Shown here in pieces: positions 7,515 to 14,418 of a stretch of 22,000 nt of DNA. The stretch is from IMG/VR virus record IMGVR_UViG_3300043410_000076, positions 1 to 22,000 of that record; one strand, given 5' to 3'. The position numbers were made by a program, and so were the translations under genes. Source of the stretch: a virus. The stretch's first letter is position 1. Each line of letters starts with the position of its first letter. The notes under the pieces were generated by a model. That model had not been told where the DNA came from. It saw only the letters and a list, made by a program, of their open reading frames with translations, and did no database searches.

Positions 7515-9557
7515 TCAGTTGTTTGGGAACGCCGCAGTAGGCGCAGTAAATGAGCTTGTATAGCGGGCATAGCCTTTGGTAATGCGTACATCATCTAAAT
7601 AACCATTCCATAGATATGTAGTGCTGTAATAGCCACCAATTACTATGTTTTGACCAGTTAGGTCAGCTGTAATTGTTGTTGGGCCGCCAACAAGTGTTCC
7701 ATTTATAAACATTCGAACACTACCAGATGATCTTGTTATAGCAACATGAGTCCATGTGGTCGCAGATATGTATGTTGAACCAGAGTTGACATTTGTTCCA
7801 CCCACATTTGCAACCAATCTATATGGCGAAACATCAATAAGAATAACAATACCAGTTGTATAGCTTGTTTTTAAACCGCCTGCCGTATCTGATGTTTGAA
7901 TAAATCCACGCTCACCAGACAATGTGTTTGGATAAATCCATGCTTCAACAGTAAAGTCACCAGTGCCAAAAGAAACACTAGGGTTAGCTGCTGTAACCAA
8001 TCTATCGTCAGTTCCATCAAAAGAAATTGAGCCTGTACCATACTTTTTGACGCTTGTAGAAATCTGTGCGTTACCCACAGTTTCTAAGTCGTTCATCATG
8101 GCGTTGTCTAAGATGCCAGCGTTGGTGAAGTTGCAAAGCAGTTGAGTATTGGTAATGGCAGTAACAGGTGCAGTTGGCAATGTAAGAGTAGTACCAACAC
8201 CATAAGGATTTGAACCAATCACTATTCTTGCGTCAGTTATGTAACCTTTCTGTGGGTCTGTGCCTGCGCCAATAGCACCAATATCCCAACCACTAGTTGA
8301 AGTACTTATTGTTCCTGAAAATGTAGCAGTACCTTGACGAACTCCATTCACAAAAAAAGCAACAGTAGAACCTGTACGAGTGCAAGCCAAGTGATACCAC
8401 TGTCCTGTAACCAATGTGCCACCACTTATACCAAAGTTTTGAGAGCCACTTGATTGAAACGAGTAGGCGGTTATGCCACCACCATTGGCAATATAAAAAG
8501 CAAACTCATAATTACTATCGTTCTGGCTAATTGGTCTTTGTGCGCCACTTGTTGAAGTTAGATATGTCCAACACTCAATGGAAAAGTCACTTGCACCAAG
8601 ATGAAGTGCAGTTTGATTCGCTATTCCTAAATAATCACCACTACCATCAAAGTACCCAGAGCCACCAATCACGCTTGTGGAGTAGGCAGATGTAGGGCTA
8701 AATGGGCTGAAGCGTTGGACGCTTGGTGTTGTAGCTCCTAATGGGTTAACTGTATATGCATTTGTACTGTTATCAATAAAACGATTTGACTGGCAAGTCA
8801 ATACAGTTGTATTTGCAATTGCTGTTAAAGGTGTTGTGCTTGGTGTAAATGTTGTTGTATAAACCTGCGCTTTTGTGTATCTAAAATTAGACACATACAT
8901 ATTTGGCACAGGAGGCGTACCCGCAGTTCCATTCCCAGTATATGCAGCAATATAAAAATTGTAGGCACTGTCTGCGTAATATGAAGTATTATCAGTTAAA
9001 GAGCCGACAGATGTGCCATTTATATAAAGTGTAAATACTGTACCTGTTGTAGATAATGCTAAATGAAACCATTGACCTACTGGTGGAGTCCAACTTATTG
9101 TTAACCAGCTTGCACTTGCTTTGTCCCAAAATCCAAATGTAGTTGTTCCAAATGAGTATGCTCGACCATTACCGATACTAGTACTGTTTGTAGAAGAACA
9201 CAAAAGCGGCATACTTGTTGTTGCGGTATTGCCTGTTGCTGTGTTGCTGTTAATAAAAATCCAAGCCTCTAAAGTAAAAGCAGTTCCTTGAGCAATCATG
9301 GAACTATTACTATTTACAACTTCAAGCCTTGATGCAGAAGCATTAAAGTAATTAGACCAATTAGACCCATAAGGACTAAATGTGCCTTGGGTTGTATTGC
9401 CGTTGCGGGTAATCGTAAAGTTATTAGTAGATGAATCCAAAAAGGTATTGTTCTGTGCGCCATTAGTCCCGTCGCCATGCAACAACATGGTCACATAGTT
9501 GAATTGGGGGTCTTTAGGCGCTGCCGCTGCACCTGATTTGATGGCTGCACTAAACAT
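7515..9557 (-). CDS. Tail fibre/adhesin with three LamG-like (concanavalin A-like) domains
   Basis: 680 residues, start supported by AAGGA. Three beta-sandwich units can be read. Unit 1, about 21-230: M-L-L-H-G-D-G, F-T-L-E-A-W at 94-99, W-F-H-L-A-L at 163-168. Unit 2, about 252-450: F-S-I-E-C-W at 325-330, W-Y-H-L-A-C-T-R at 387-394. Unit 3, about 472-665: F-T-V-E-A-W at 535-540, W-T-H-V-A-I-T-R at 602-609. Each ends with a D-x-R-I or S-N-F-R-Y strand. These are classic LamG/concanavalin A-like lectin-glucanase marks, so it probably binds cell-surface glycans. No glycosidase catalytic motif is evident. It sits in the fibre gene cluster. The fold is secure; the ligand is unknown. Confidence 0.85.
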   Translation of the reverse strand: MFSAAIKSGAAAAPKDPQFNYVTMLLHGDGTNGAQNNTFLDSSTNNFTITRNGNTTQGTFSPYGSNWSNYFNASASRLEVVNSNSSMIAQGTAFTLEAWIFINSNTATGNTATTSMPLLCSSTNSTSIGNGRAYSFGTTTFGFWDKASASWLTISWTPPVGQWFHLALSTTGTVFTLYINGTSVGSLTDNTSYYADSAYNFYIAAYTGNGTAGTPPVPNMYVSNFRYTKAQVYTTTFTPSTTPLTAIANTTVLTCQSNRFIDNSTNAYTVNPLGATTPSVQRFSPFSPTSAYSTSVIGGSGYFDGSGDYLGIANQTALHLGASDFSIECWTYLTSTSGAQRPISQNDSNYEFAFYIANGGGITAYSFQSSGSQNFGISGGTLVTGQWYHLACTRTGSTVAFFVNGVRQGTATFSGTISTSTSGWDIGAIGAGTDPQKGYITDARIVIGSNPYGVGTTLTLPTAPVTAITNTQLLCNFTNAGILDNAMMNDLETVGNAQISTSVKKYGTGSISFDGTDDRLVTAANPSVSFGTGDFTVEAWIYPNTLSGERGFIQTSDTAGGLKTSYTTGIVILIDVSPYRLVANVGGTNVNSGSTYISATTWTHVAITRSSGSVRMFINGTLVGGPTTITADLTGQNIVIGGYYSTTYLWNGYLDDVRITKGYARYTSSFTAPTAAFPNN

Positions 9558-9566
9558 TAATAGTCC

Positions 9567-10028
9567 TTATTGGGTGTAATTCTGTCCGACAGTCACGCCA
9601 TACCAAGATGTTCCATCACTAAAAAATGAATAAATATCTTGTTTTGATGCTGTGCCTGTGATTGTCGGTGCAGTACCACCCGCCCAATTGACTGTTGACC
9701 AAGTGACAGATCGTGAACCAGTTGCATCTTGTCTCAGGTACATAATGAAAGATTTACCAGAAACAGCGGTTGGCATCGTGATTGTTGCATTACCCGTTAG
9801 CGTAATAATCTGCACAGTACCGTTTGTCAGCGCAATTGTGATTGCTGTGCTACTGTTCGCAGAATATGGTGTTTCTGTGTAGTTTGTAACCGATGGGTTA
9901 ATTACTTTACCCGATGAAAGAACAAGAGCGTCCGTGCCATTGGTTTGAAGAGTCAAGGCACCTGATGCGTCAGCGGTTGTAATAACACCGGTTGTTGCGC
10001 TTGACGATGCGTTAATTGTTGATGCCAT
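9567..10028 (-). CDS. Fibre-region structural protein, beta-rich
   Basis: 153 residues; GAGG precedes the ATG. The N-terminus A-S-T-I-N-A-S-S-S-A-T-T-G-V-I-T-T-A-D-A is of the type that opens many phage fibre or baseplate-associated proteins (residues about 2-40 with L-Q-T-N-G-T-D-A-L). The second half, Q-I-I-T-L-T-G-N-A-T-I-T-M-P then Y-L-R-Q-D-A-T-G-S-R-S-V-T-W, resembles a small beta-domain repeated in environmental phage fibres. It is Thr/Ser-rich and almost devoid of charged residues. It lies directly before the LamG protein with a nine-base gap and could be its attachment subunit. The functional detail is inference. Confidence 0.65.
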   Translation of the reverse strand: MASTINASSSATTGVITTADASGALTLQTNGTDALVLSSGKVINPSVTNYTETPYSANSSTAITIALTNGTVQIITLTGNATITMPTAVSGKSFIMYLRQDATGSRSVTWSTVNWAGGTAPTITGTASKQDIYSFFSDGTSWYGVTVGQNYTQ

Positions 10029-10029
10029 G

Positions 10030-10374
10030 TTAGACCTCTATCCAAGATAATGTTTCTTCGTTCCAAGTGTAACGTTTGTCATCATTAGGGTAAGCAACGG
10101 GACAATCCCACAAGCAAGTGTCATCATTCAATGTCCATGATGCGAATGGTTGTGGCGGAATAAACGCATCGCGGGTTCTATCGTATGTGTAACCAATCCC
10201 CGCATAATTTTTACGCAATGGTGTACCGCCATTAGCGTGAACACCGCCATGCGTGTTGTAAGAAGTTTGGATCCACTCGCCCGGACTTGAATCCACAAAG
10301 GTTTCAAAGAATTCAGGTTCGGCAACGATAACTTGCGAAACCTTGCCATCAACTACTTTTGCAAAATGTGCCAT
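10030..10374 (-). CDS. Conserved small virion-associated protein of environmental phages
   Basis: 114 residues, with AGGAGA seven bases before the ATG. The sequence M-A-H-F-A-K-V-V-D-G-K-V, Q-T-S-Y-N-T-H-G-G-V-H, R-K-N-Y-A-G-I-G-Y-T-Y-D and K-R-Y-T-W-N-E matches a protein I know from cyanophages and pelagic phages, where it lies among fibre and structural genes. No enzymatic motif is visible. Tryptophans near the C-terminus (W-T-L-N-D, L-W-D-C-P, Y-T-W-N-E, L-S-W-I-E-V) look like a repeated beta-hairpin. The family is well recognised but functionally unassigned. It is separated from the next fibre gene by one base. Confidence 0.72.
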   Translation of the reverse strand: MAHFAKVVDGKVSQVIVAEPEFFETFVDSSPGEWIQTSYNTHGGVHANGGTPLRKNYAGIGYTYDRTRDAFIPPQPFASWTLNDDTCLWDCPVAYPNDDKRYTWNEETLSWIEV

Positions 10375-10392
10375 GTTTTTTTCTCCTAAAGA

Positions 10393-11424
10393 TTAAGCCG
10401 TGTAAGTGCCTGATGTTGTAAAAATATGATATGTATAGCCACCAGAAGATACAACTGTTCCACCAGTTGCTCTTTGTGAGCCTGAGTATCTAATAACAAC
10501 AATTCCTTGATAGCCGTTTACAGAATCACCACCCGAATATCCACCATAATATGCGCCACCTCCAGAGCCAGAACCATAAGAAGTTGGCGCACCACCTTGG
10601 CCTGTACTTGCGGAAGATGTTCCATAACCGCCATTACCTGCACCAGTTCCCCCAGTACCACCCGTACTAGTCCAAGGTGAGCCACCGCCTCCACCAGAAG
10701 ATAAAACTGTCATTCCAGTAAATGTGCTTAATGATGACCATCCAGAAGTAATTGTCCAACCTTGTCCACCATTACCCGCTGTTGTTCCACTTGCAGAAGT
10801 TCCAGCGGCAGAATAACCACCACCACCCCCTCCTGAACCAGAACCTCCTGTGCCAGAACCGCCACCAGCACCACCAGAATTACCTTGTCCAGAAGTACCA
10901 GAACCAGCGGCACCAGAAGTAGTAGAACCGCCACCACCAGAACCTCCTGATTGACCAACAGTATTTATATTGCCACCACCTCCAATACAAGTAGTGCCAT
11001 TAAAAGAAGAATTTCCGCCTGAAGTGCCATTACCACTACTACCAGTTCCACCCGCACCAATTGTTACTGTAAGTGCTGTATTAGGTGTAACATTTTGTGA
11101 ACTCAATAAAAGCAAACCACCGCCACCACCGCCACCGCCTCGGTTAGCAGAACCAGAACCACCACCTGCAACGATTAAATAATCAATTGCATATGTAACT
11201 ATTTGTGTTGCAACAGTTACCCATAAAGAAGTGCCGCCTGTATAAACTTCGTAAACACCTGTGGTTGTATTCCAACGAGTCATGCCTACAACGGGGCTTG
11301 AAGGGCGTTGAGCTGTAGTGCCGCTTGGAACAGTCAATGCCCCTGTATTTTCAACAGTAACGCCATCTGTATCACCAGTTAATGTGCCTGTTGTTCCAGA
11401 GCCGCCTTTAAGAATTAAAGCCAT
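10393..11424 (-). CDS. Glycine-rich tail fibre/adhesin with attachment domain
   Basis: 343 residues; AAGGAAAT precedes the ATG. Residues 1-75 form a non-glycine attachment part with the widespread fibre motif T-A-Q-R-P-S-S-P-V-V-G-M-T-R-W-N-T-T-T at 37-55 and V-Y-E-V-Y-T-G-G-T-S-L-W. A glycine-rich region follows from about 80 to 310, with runs of up to eight glycines, closing with Q-G-I-V-V-I-R-Y. The C-terminal hairpin G-G-Y-T-Y-H-I-F-T-T-S-G-T-Y resembles the end of the 545-residue glycine-rich protein. The glycine region probably folds as a polyglycine-II-type bundle forming a receptor-binding tip. Together with that protein it gives the phage three such domains. Confidence 0.72.
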   Translation of the reverse strand: MALILKGGSGTTGTLTGDTDGVTVENTGALTVPSGTTAQRPSSPVVGMTRWNTTTGVYEVYTGGTSLWVTVATQIVTYAIDYLIVAGGGSGSANRGGGGGGGGLLLLSSQNVTPNTALTVTIGAGGTGSSGNGTSGGNSSFNGTTCIGGGGNINTVGQSGGSGGGGSTTSGAAGSGTSGQGNSGGAGGGSGTGGSGSGGGGGGYSAAGTSASGTTAGNGGQGWTITSGWSSLSTFTGMTVLSSGGGGGSPWTSTGGTGGTGAGNGGYGTSSASTGQGGAPTSYGSGSGGGAYYGGYSGGDSVNGYQGIVVIRYSGSQRATGGTVVSSGGYTYHIFTTSGTYTA

Positions 11425-11433
11425 CTTATTTCC

Positions 11434-11898
11434 TTAAATAACAACCCAGCGTTGCCCAGTTGGAACGGTAACCGTTATTCCAGAAGACACCGTAATAGGC
11501 CCCACAGAAAAACCATTATGCCCACTTGGGAACGTAAAACTTTGGTAAATAGTGGCTTGATTTGTAACAACGCCAGAACTACCGCCTCCAAATGCAGAAC
11601 GCCCGGCGGGGTACGTTACAAACACATCTTTTGTACCAGCAGAGAAGTTCACCAGTGATCCGCTATTGGATGAAGCCAACACCGTGTCGCGGGAAAGCGT
11701 TGTGCCGGAGGATGTGTAAGTGCCAATACCTACTTCCCATTCCGAACCTGTCTGGCCAGCAATCGTGTAGTACGTACTGTTTGTGTTGCCAATAGCGGCA
11801 AAAGACTGATAGCCAGTAGCTGCGCCAAGGAGCGTGACTGCGCCTGTACCTGTCGTAGAGGTGGTTTCTTTTACCCGATCAGCAACAACAAGTGCCAT
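11434..11898 (-). CDS. Tail fibre-associated protein (conserved N-terminal fibre domain)
   Basis: 154 residues; AAAGGAAG precedes the ATG. The first two thirds (D-R-V-K-E-T-T-S-T-T-G-T-G-A-V-T-L-L-G-A, Y-Y-T-I-A-G-Q-T-G-S-E-W-E-V-G-I-G-T-Y, L-S-R-D-T-V-L-A-S-S-N-S-G-S) form a very widespread module of environmental phage fibres, where it often precedes variable receptor-binding parts. Here it ends after a short beta extension (V-T-V-P-T-G-Q-R-W-V-V-I) instead of continuing into a long fibre. It may be a base subunit onto which the glycine-rich protein, encoded nine bases downstream, attaches. The module identity is firm; the assembly role is inference. Confidence 0.72.
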   Translation of the reverse strand: MALVVADRVKETTSTTGTGAVTLLGAATGYQSFAAIGNTNSTYYTIAGQTGSEWEVGIGTYTSSGTTLSRDTVLASSNSGSLVNFSAGTKDVFVTYPAGRSAFGGGSSGVVTNQATIYQSFTFPSGHNGFSVGPITVSSGITVTVPTGQRWVVI

Positions 11899-11908
11899 TC
11901 ATCTTCCT

Positions 11909-13264
11909 TTATACAAGCGTATCAATCAATTCCCAGCCGGATTCTTCCTGTGTGTCTACAGTAGACCAGCTCACGGAATCAGCCGCATTTATCAGCGTCC
12001 AACCAGCAGTCTCCGAAGAATCAATAAGCGACCAGCCAGCAGTATCCGCACTGTCTATATTTTGCCAGTTTGCGTTCTCGCTGTCATCAATTAATGACCA
12101 ATAGCGTAACGCAAAATTACCAACAAAGCCAGAGGCTGCAACGCCTGTCAACGCAATAGTTATACCACTGACTGAAATACTTCCAACACTGCCAGTAGCC
12201 TGTACGCCCGTAGCACCAAAAGACTTGCTTCCATCAATTGAGCCAACTTGACCCTGAGCGGCAACGCCTGATAGGGCTTGCGTATTGCTTGCTGTTACTG
12301 AGCCTACCGCACCCGCCGCAGAAACACCAGATAGTTCTGCTGTGCGGGAGAATACAACATTACCTGTCTGACCGGCGGCCTGAACACCAGTCAGCGCAAC
12401 TGAATGGCTTTGAGTAACCGATCCAACTGAGCCGTTGGCTTGAATACCAGATAAGGCTTGGGAGTGACTTACCCCAACCGTACCAACATTACCTGTTGCA
12501 GAAACGCCGGTAGTTCCAACAACAGAATCAACTGTTACTGAACCTACGGAACCCCTAGCGGATACCCCAGTCAGTGCAATAAGCAAGTCTGGCGTAACAG
12601 TGCCTACAGATCCAACCGCCTGAACTCCAGCAATGCCTGTGTTGGGAGTCTCAAATACATCGCCTACAGCGGCATCAGATAACACCCCTGTAAGCGCAAT
12701 TTCTCTATTGCCAACCGCAACTGAGCCAACTGCACCAGAGGCTGAAACGCCTGTGATGGCAACTTCTTGAATAGTCTCAGCGGTTACAGTGCCAACAGCA
12801 CCATTGGCTTGAACGCCCGTAATTGCAATGTTTCTACTGCCAACCGCTACAGATCCTACAGACCCGCTTGCTTGGTTTCCAGAAATCGCTATTGTGTTTG
12901 TGGCCGCGACAGTGCCGACTTGCCCTGCGGCTTGTACGCCAGTAATGGCTATGTTTCTTGCGCCAACAGCTACAGACCCAACAGATCCGCTGGCCTGAAC
13001 ACCTGTGACTGCTTGAGAATGGTTGACCGCAACTGTGCCAACCCTACCTGTTGCAGAAACCCCTGTTAGAGAAGCCCCTGCGTTAGCCCGTGAGACTGTG
13101 CCAACCGCCCCGGATGCCGATACACCCGAGATGGCAACAGTAATGTTGGCCGTGACTGTACCAACCTGGCCAGACGCTTGAACGCCTGTAAGAGCGCCAG
13201 CATTTGCCGCCCCGCCCGCAAGCGAGGAGTACGGAGCACCGGCAAATGGGGCTATACCGAACAT
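11909..13264 (-). CDS. 451-aa dual-repeat protein: 18 x ~20 aa glycine repeats plus 6 x 11 aa Trp repeats
   Basis: Residues 1-23 (M-F-G-I-A-P-F-A-G-A-P-Y-S-S-L) are a short leader typical of small phage structural proteins. Residues 24-386 hold 18 tandem repeats of 20-22 residues with consensus A-[LI]-[TS]-G-V-[QS]-A-x-G-x-V-G-[TS]-V plus a variable tail. Residues 387-451 are six 11-residue repeats centred on Trp (x-x-W-x-L-I-D-x-S-E-T). The first type would form stacked beta-strands, such as a solenoid or fibre shaft; the second may be a binding or capping module. Its place among fibre genes suggests a fibre or surface-display role. No enzymatic motif. The SD lies upstream of a GC-rich hairpin. 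Structural role probable; function unknown. Confidence 0.78.
   Translation of the reverse strand: MFGIAPFAGAPYSSLAGGAANAGALTGVQASGQVGTVTANITVAISGVSASGAVGTVSRANAGASLTGVSATGRVGTVAVNHSQAVTGVQASGSVGSVAVGARNIAITGVQAAGQVGTVAATNTIAISGNQASGSVGSVAVGSRNIAITGVQANGAVGTVTAETIQEVAITGVSASGAVGSVAVGNREIALTGVLSDAAVGDVFETPNTGIAGVQAVGSVGTVTPDLLIALTGVSARGSVGSVTVDSVVGTTGVSATGNVGTVGVSHSQALSGIQANGSVGSVTQSHSVALTGVQAAGQTGNVVFSRTAELSGVSAAGAVGSVTASNTQALSGVAAQGQVGSIDGSKSFGATGVQATGSVGSISVSGITIALTGVAASGFVGNFALRYWSLIDDSENANWQNIDSADTAGWSLIDSSETAGWTLINAADSVSWSTVDTQEESGWELIDTLV
11912..12106 (-). repeat. Six in-frame 33-bp repeats encoding 11-aa Trp motif
   Basis: The last 65 codons of the 451-residue protein consist of five 11-residue units and one of ten, each with Trp at the third position: Y-W-S-L-I-D-D, N-W-Q-N-I-D-S, G-W-S-L-I-D-S, G-W-T-L-I-N-A, S-W-S-T-V-D-T, G-W-E-L-I-D-T. 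Confidence 0.88.
12107..13195 (-). repeat. Eighteen degenerate in-frame repeats of about 60-66 bp
   Basis: Coding repeats of 20-22 codons each (the last one 16), encoding A-[LI]-[TS]-G-V-[QS]-A-x-G-x-V-G-[TS]-V. Units 4, 6 and 8 share the extra G-x-R-x-I tail (V-G-A-R-N-I, V-G-S-R-N-I, V-G-N-R-E-I), which suggests duplication of pairs of units. The copies have drifted at DNA level. Confidence 0.88.
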
Positions 13265-13271
13265 GGTTAAT

Positions 13272-13297
13272 CAGCGGGGATTACCCCGCCGCTCCTA
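13272..13297 (-). promoter_or_regulatory. Hairpin between the SD and the start codon of the repeat protein
   Basis: On the minus strand, after the stop of the preceding gene, AGGAG (13292-13296) is followed by GCGGGG-TAAT-CCCCGC (13289 to 13274), extendable by a G-U and a C-G pair, then ATTAACC and the ATG at 13264. No T-run follows, so it is not a terminator. With the hairpin folded, SD and ATG would be about seven bases apart; unfolded they are 27 bases apart. Confidence 0.65.
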
Positions 13298-13298
13298 G

Positions 13299-13757
13299 TT
13301 AGGTTGTAGCCAAGCGGAGAAGCGCGGTACTTGTAGTGTTGGAAGGCATTGTCAAGGTGAACGTACCAGCAGTCACAGTCTGTGAACCAAAGGTGTGAAC
13401 ACTAACGGCCTTGTTAGATGCAGATGAGTTGTAAATCAACACTGCGTCAAATGCCGTGGTCAGCGTAACGTTCGTGTACACAATGCTGGCCGATGGCGTC
13501 CAATACGCAACCCCCGCCGTAGACGATGAGTTTGTCGAGGACGGGGAAGTACCATTCGTAACCGTCACACCGCCTGCGGTGTAGTTTGTACCAGTCACTT
13601 CACCAGAAGTGCTGTACGCGGTAGTTGCGGCGTTGTATGTAGCGGTTGCCTCATACAAAGCAGCTTTGAAAGTGTTGCCCGTGCCGGTCGTAAAGTTGTG
13701 CGTAGCTGTCAGAAGCTCACCCATAAACGAGGTGCACATTGCCTGTGTATTTGCCAT
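13299..13757 (-). CDS. Virion structural protein, paralogue B
   Basis: 152 residues; AAGGAAAT precedes the ATG. Residues from about 9 onward match the protein encoded at 13971-14417: T-S-F-M-G-E-L-L-T-A-T-H-N-F against T-S-F-K-V-E-L-L-Q-A-V-H-N-F, T-F-K-A-A-L-Y against T-F-K-V-A-L-Y, G-E-V-T-G-T-N-Y-T-A-G-G-V-T against D-E-V-T-G-T-G-Y-T-A-G-G-N-T, and L-I-Y-N-S-S near the C-terminus. Both are Thr/Ser-rich, beta-type proteins typical of tail or capsid-surface subunits. The two genes flank a 64-residue gene. The role is probably structural; the exact location is unknown. Confidence 0.72.
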   Translation of the reverse strand: MANTQAMCTSFMGELLTATHNFTTGTGNTFKAALYEATATYNAATTAYSTSGEVTGTNYTAGGVTVTNGTSPSSTNSSSTAGVAYWTPSASIVYTNVTLTTAFDAVLIYNSSASNKAVSVHTFGSQTVTAGTFTLTMPSNTTSTALLRLATT

Positions 13758-13766
13758 GATATTTCC

Positions 13767-13961
13767 TTATGCAATAGATGCTGCTTCAGCAAACAGCGCG
13801 GGGGACTGTTTTAGATTGACATGAACTGAACGGTGAACAAGTTCCCCTTCCAGCCAATATTCAACCCAAGTTGTAAATTCGATGTCATTATCGACGGAAC
13901 CTTCTCTTTTTTCAAGGAGAGATTCGTCCATTTCGCCTTTGGTGGTGTTTACAAGTGCCAT
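13767..13961 (-). CDS. Conserved 64-aa phage protein, function unknown
   Basis: 64 residues with a good SD (AAGGAT). The sequence M-A-L-V-N-T-T-K-G-E-M-D-E-S-L-L-E-K-R-E-G-S, then T-T-W-V-E-Y-W-L-E-G-E-L-V-H-R-S-V-H is a small acidic protein that I recall from environmental phages in the same gene position. It contains a probable two-stranded hairpin (F-T-T-W-V-E-Y-W-L and L-V-H-R-S-V-H-V). No membrane helix, signal peptide or metal motif is present. It sits between two paralogous structural genes, so it may bridge or regulate their assembly; this is speculation. Confidence 0.65.
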   Translation of the reverse strand: MALVNTTKGEMDESLLEKREGSVDNDIEFTTWVEYWLEGELVHRSVHVNLKQSPALFAEAASIA

Positions 13962-13970
13962 GAATAATCC

Positions 13971-14417
13971 TTATGCGATTCGTACGATTGCGCTGTTGGC
14001 ATCGGCTGTTGGGAAAACAATCTGGAACGTGTCGTTGGACACTGTTTTATCCGCGCCAAAATCCAGTACAGCAACTGACTTGTTACTCTGGCTTGAGTTG
14101 TAAATCAAAGCCCCACGCGCCGTAAATGACGCGCTTGTCCACGATGTATTGCTAAACGAAATGTAGGCCGTTGGTACACCTACAGAATTAACACCGGAAG
14201 TGGGCGATGTACTAATAGTCAATGTATTACCGCCTGCCGTATACCCAGTACCGGTTACTTCATCGGTCGTAGTGTACGCAGTAGTTGCAGTGCCAATATT
14301 TGCCGCTGCTGTATACAGCGCAACTTTAAAAGTATCAGGCGATGTAGGGCCAAAGTTATGAACCGCTTGAAGCAGCTCAACTTTAAATGACGTGGTTGCT
14401 GTTTGCGCTATTGTCAT
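13971..14417 (-). CDS. Virion structural protein, paralogue A
   Basis: 148 residues, starting two bases after the stop of the adaptor gene. Beta-type, Thr/Ser/Ala-rich. It is a paralogue of the protein at 13299-13757, sharing the order of blocks E-L-L-x-A-x-H-N-F, T-F-K-x-A-L-Y, A-T-T-A-Y, E-V-T-G-T-x-Y-T-A-G-G and L-I-Y-N-S-S. This family is common between adaptor and fibre genes of environmental phages. It may form a tail-collar or fibre-anchor ring. SD is weak (GGT), consistent with coupling to the adaptor gene. Structural nature likely; place in the particle unknown. Confidence 0.72.
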   Translation of the reverse strand: MTIAQTATTSFKVELLQAVHNFGPTSPDTFKVALYTAAANIGTATTAYTTTDEVTGTGYTAGGNTLTISTSPTSGVNSVGVPTAYISFSNTSWTSASFTARGALIYNSSQSNKSVAVLDFGADKTVSNDTFQIVFPTADANSAIVRIA

Positions 14418-14418
14418 A

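Noticed and set aside
10970-11182. Plus-strand proline-rich open frame
   Set aside because: It is the complement of the glycine-rich coding region (GGN codons read as proline-type codons) and has no SD.
12107-13195. CRISPR-like periodic repeat of about 60 bp
   Set aside because: The units are in frame, translate to a coherent degenerate protein repeat, and lack identical repeats with unique spacers.
4589-13264. Diversity-generating retroelement acting on the fibre genes
   Set aside because: No reverse transcriptase gene or template/variable repeat pair is visible in the window.
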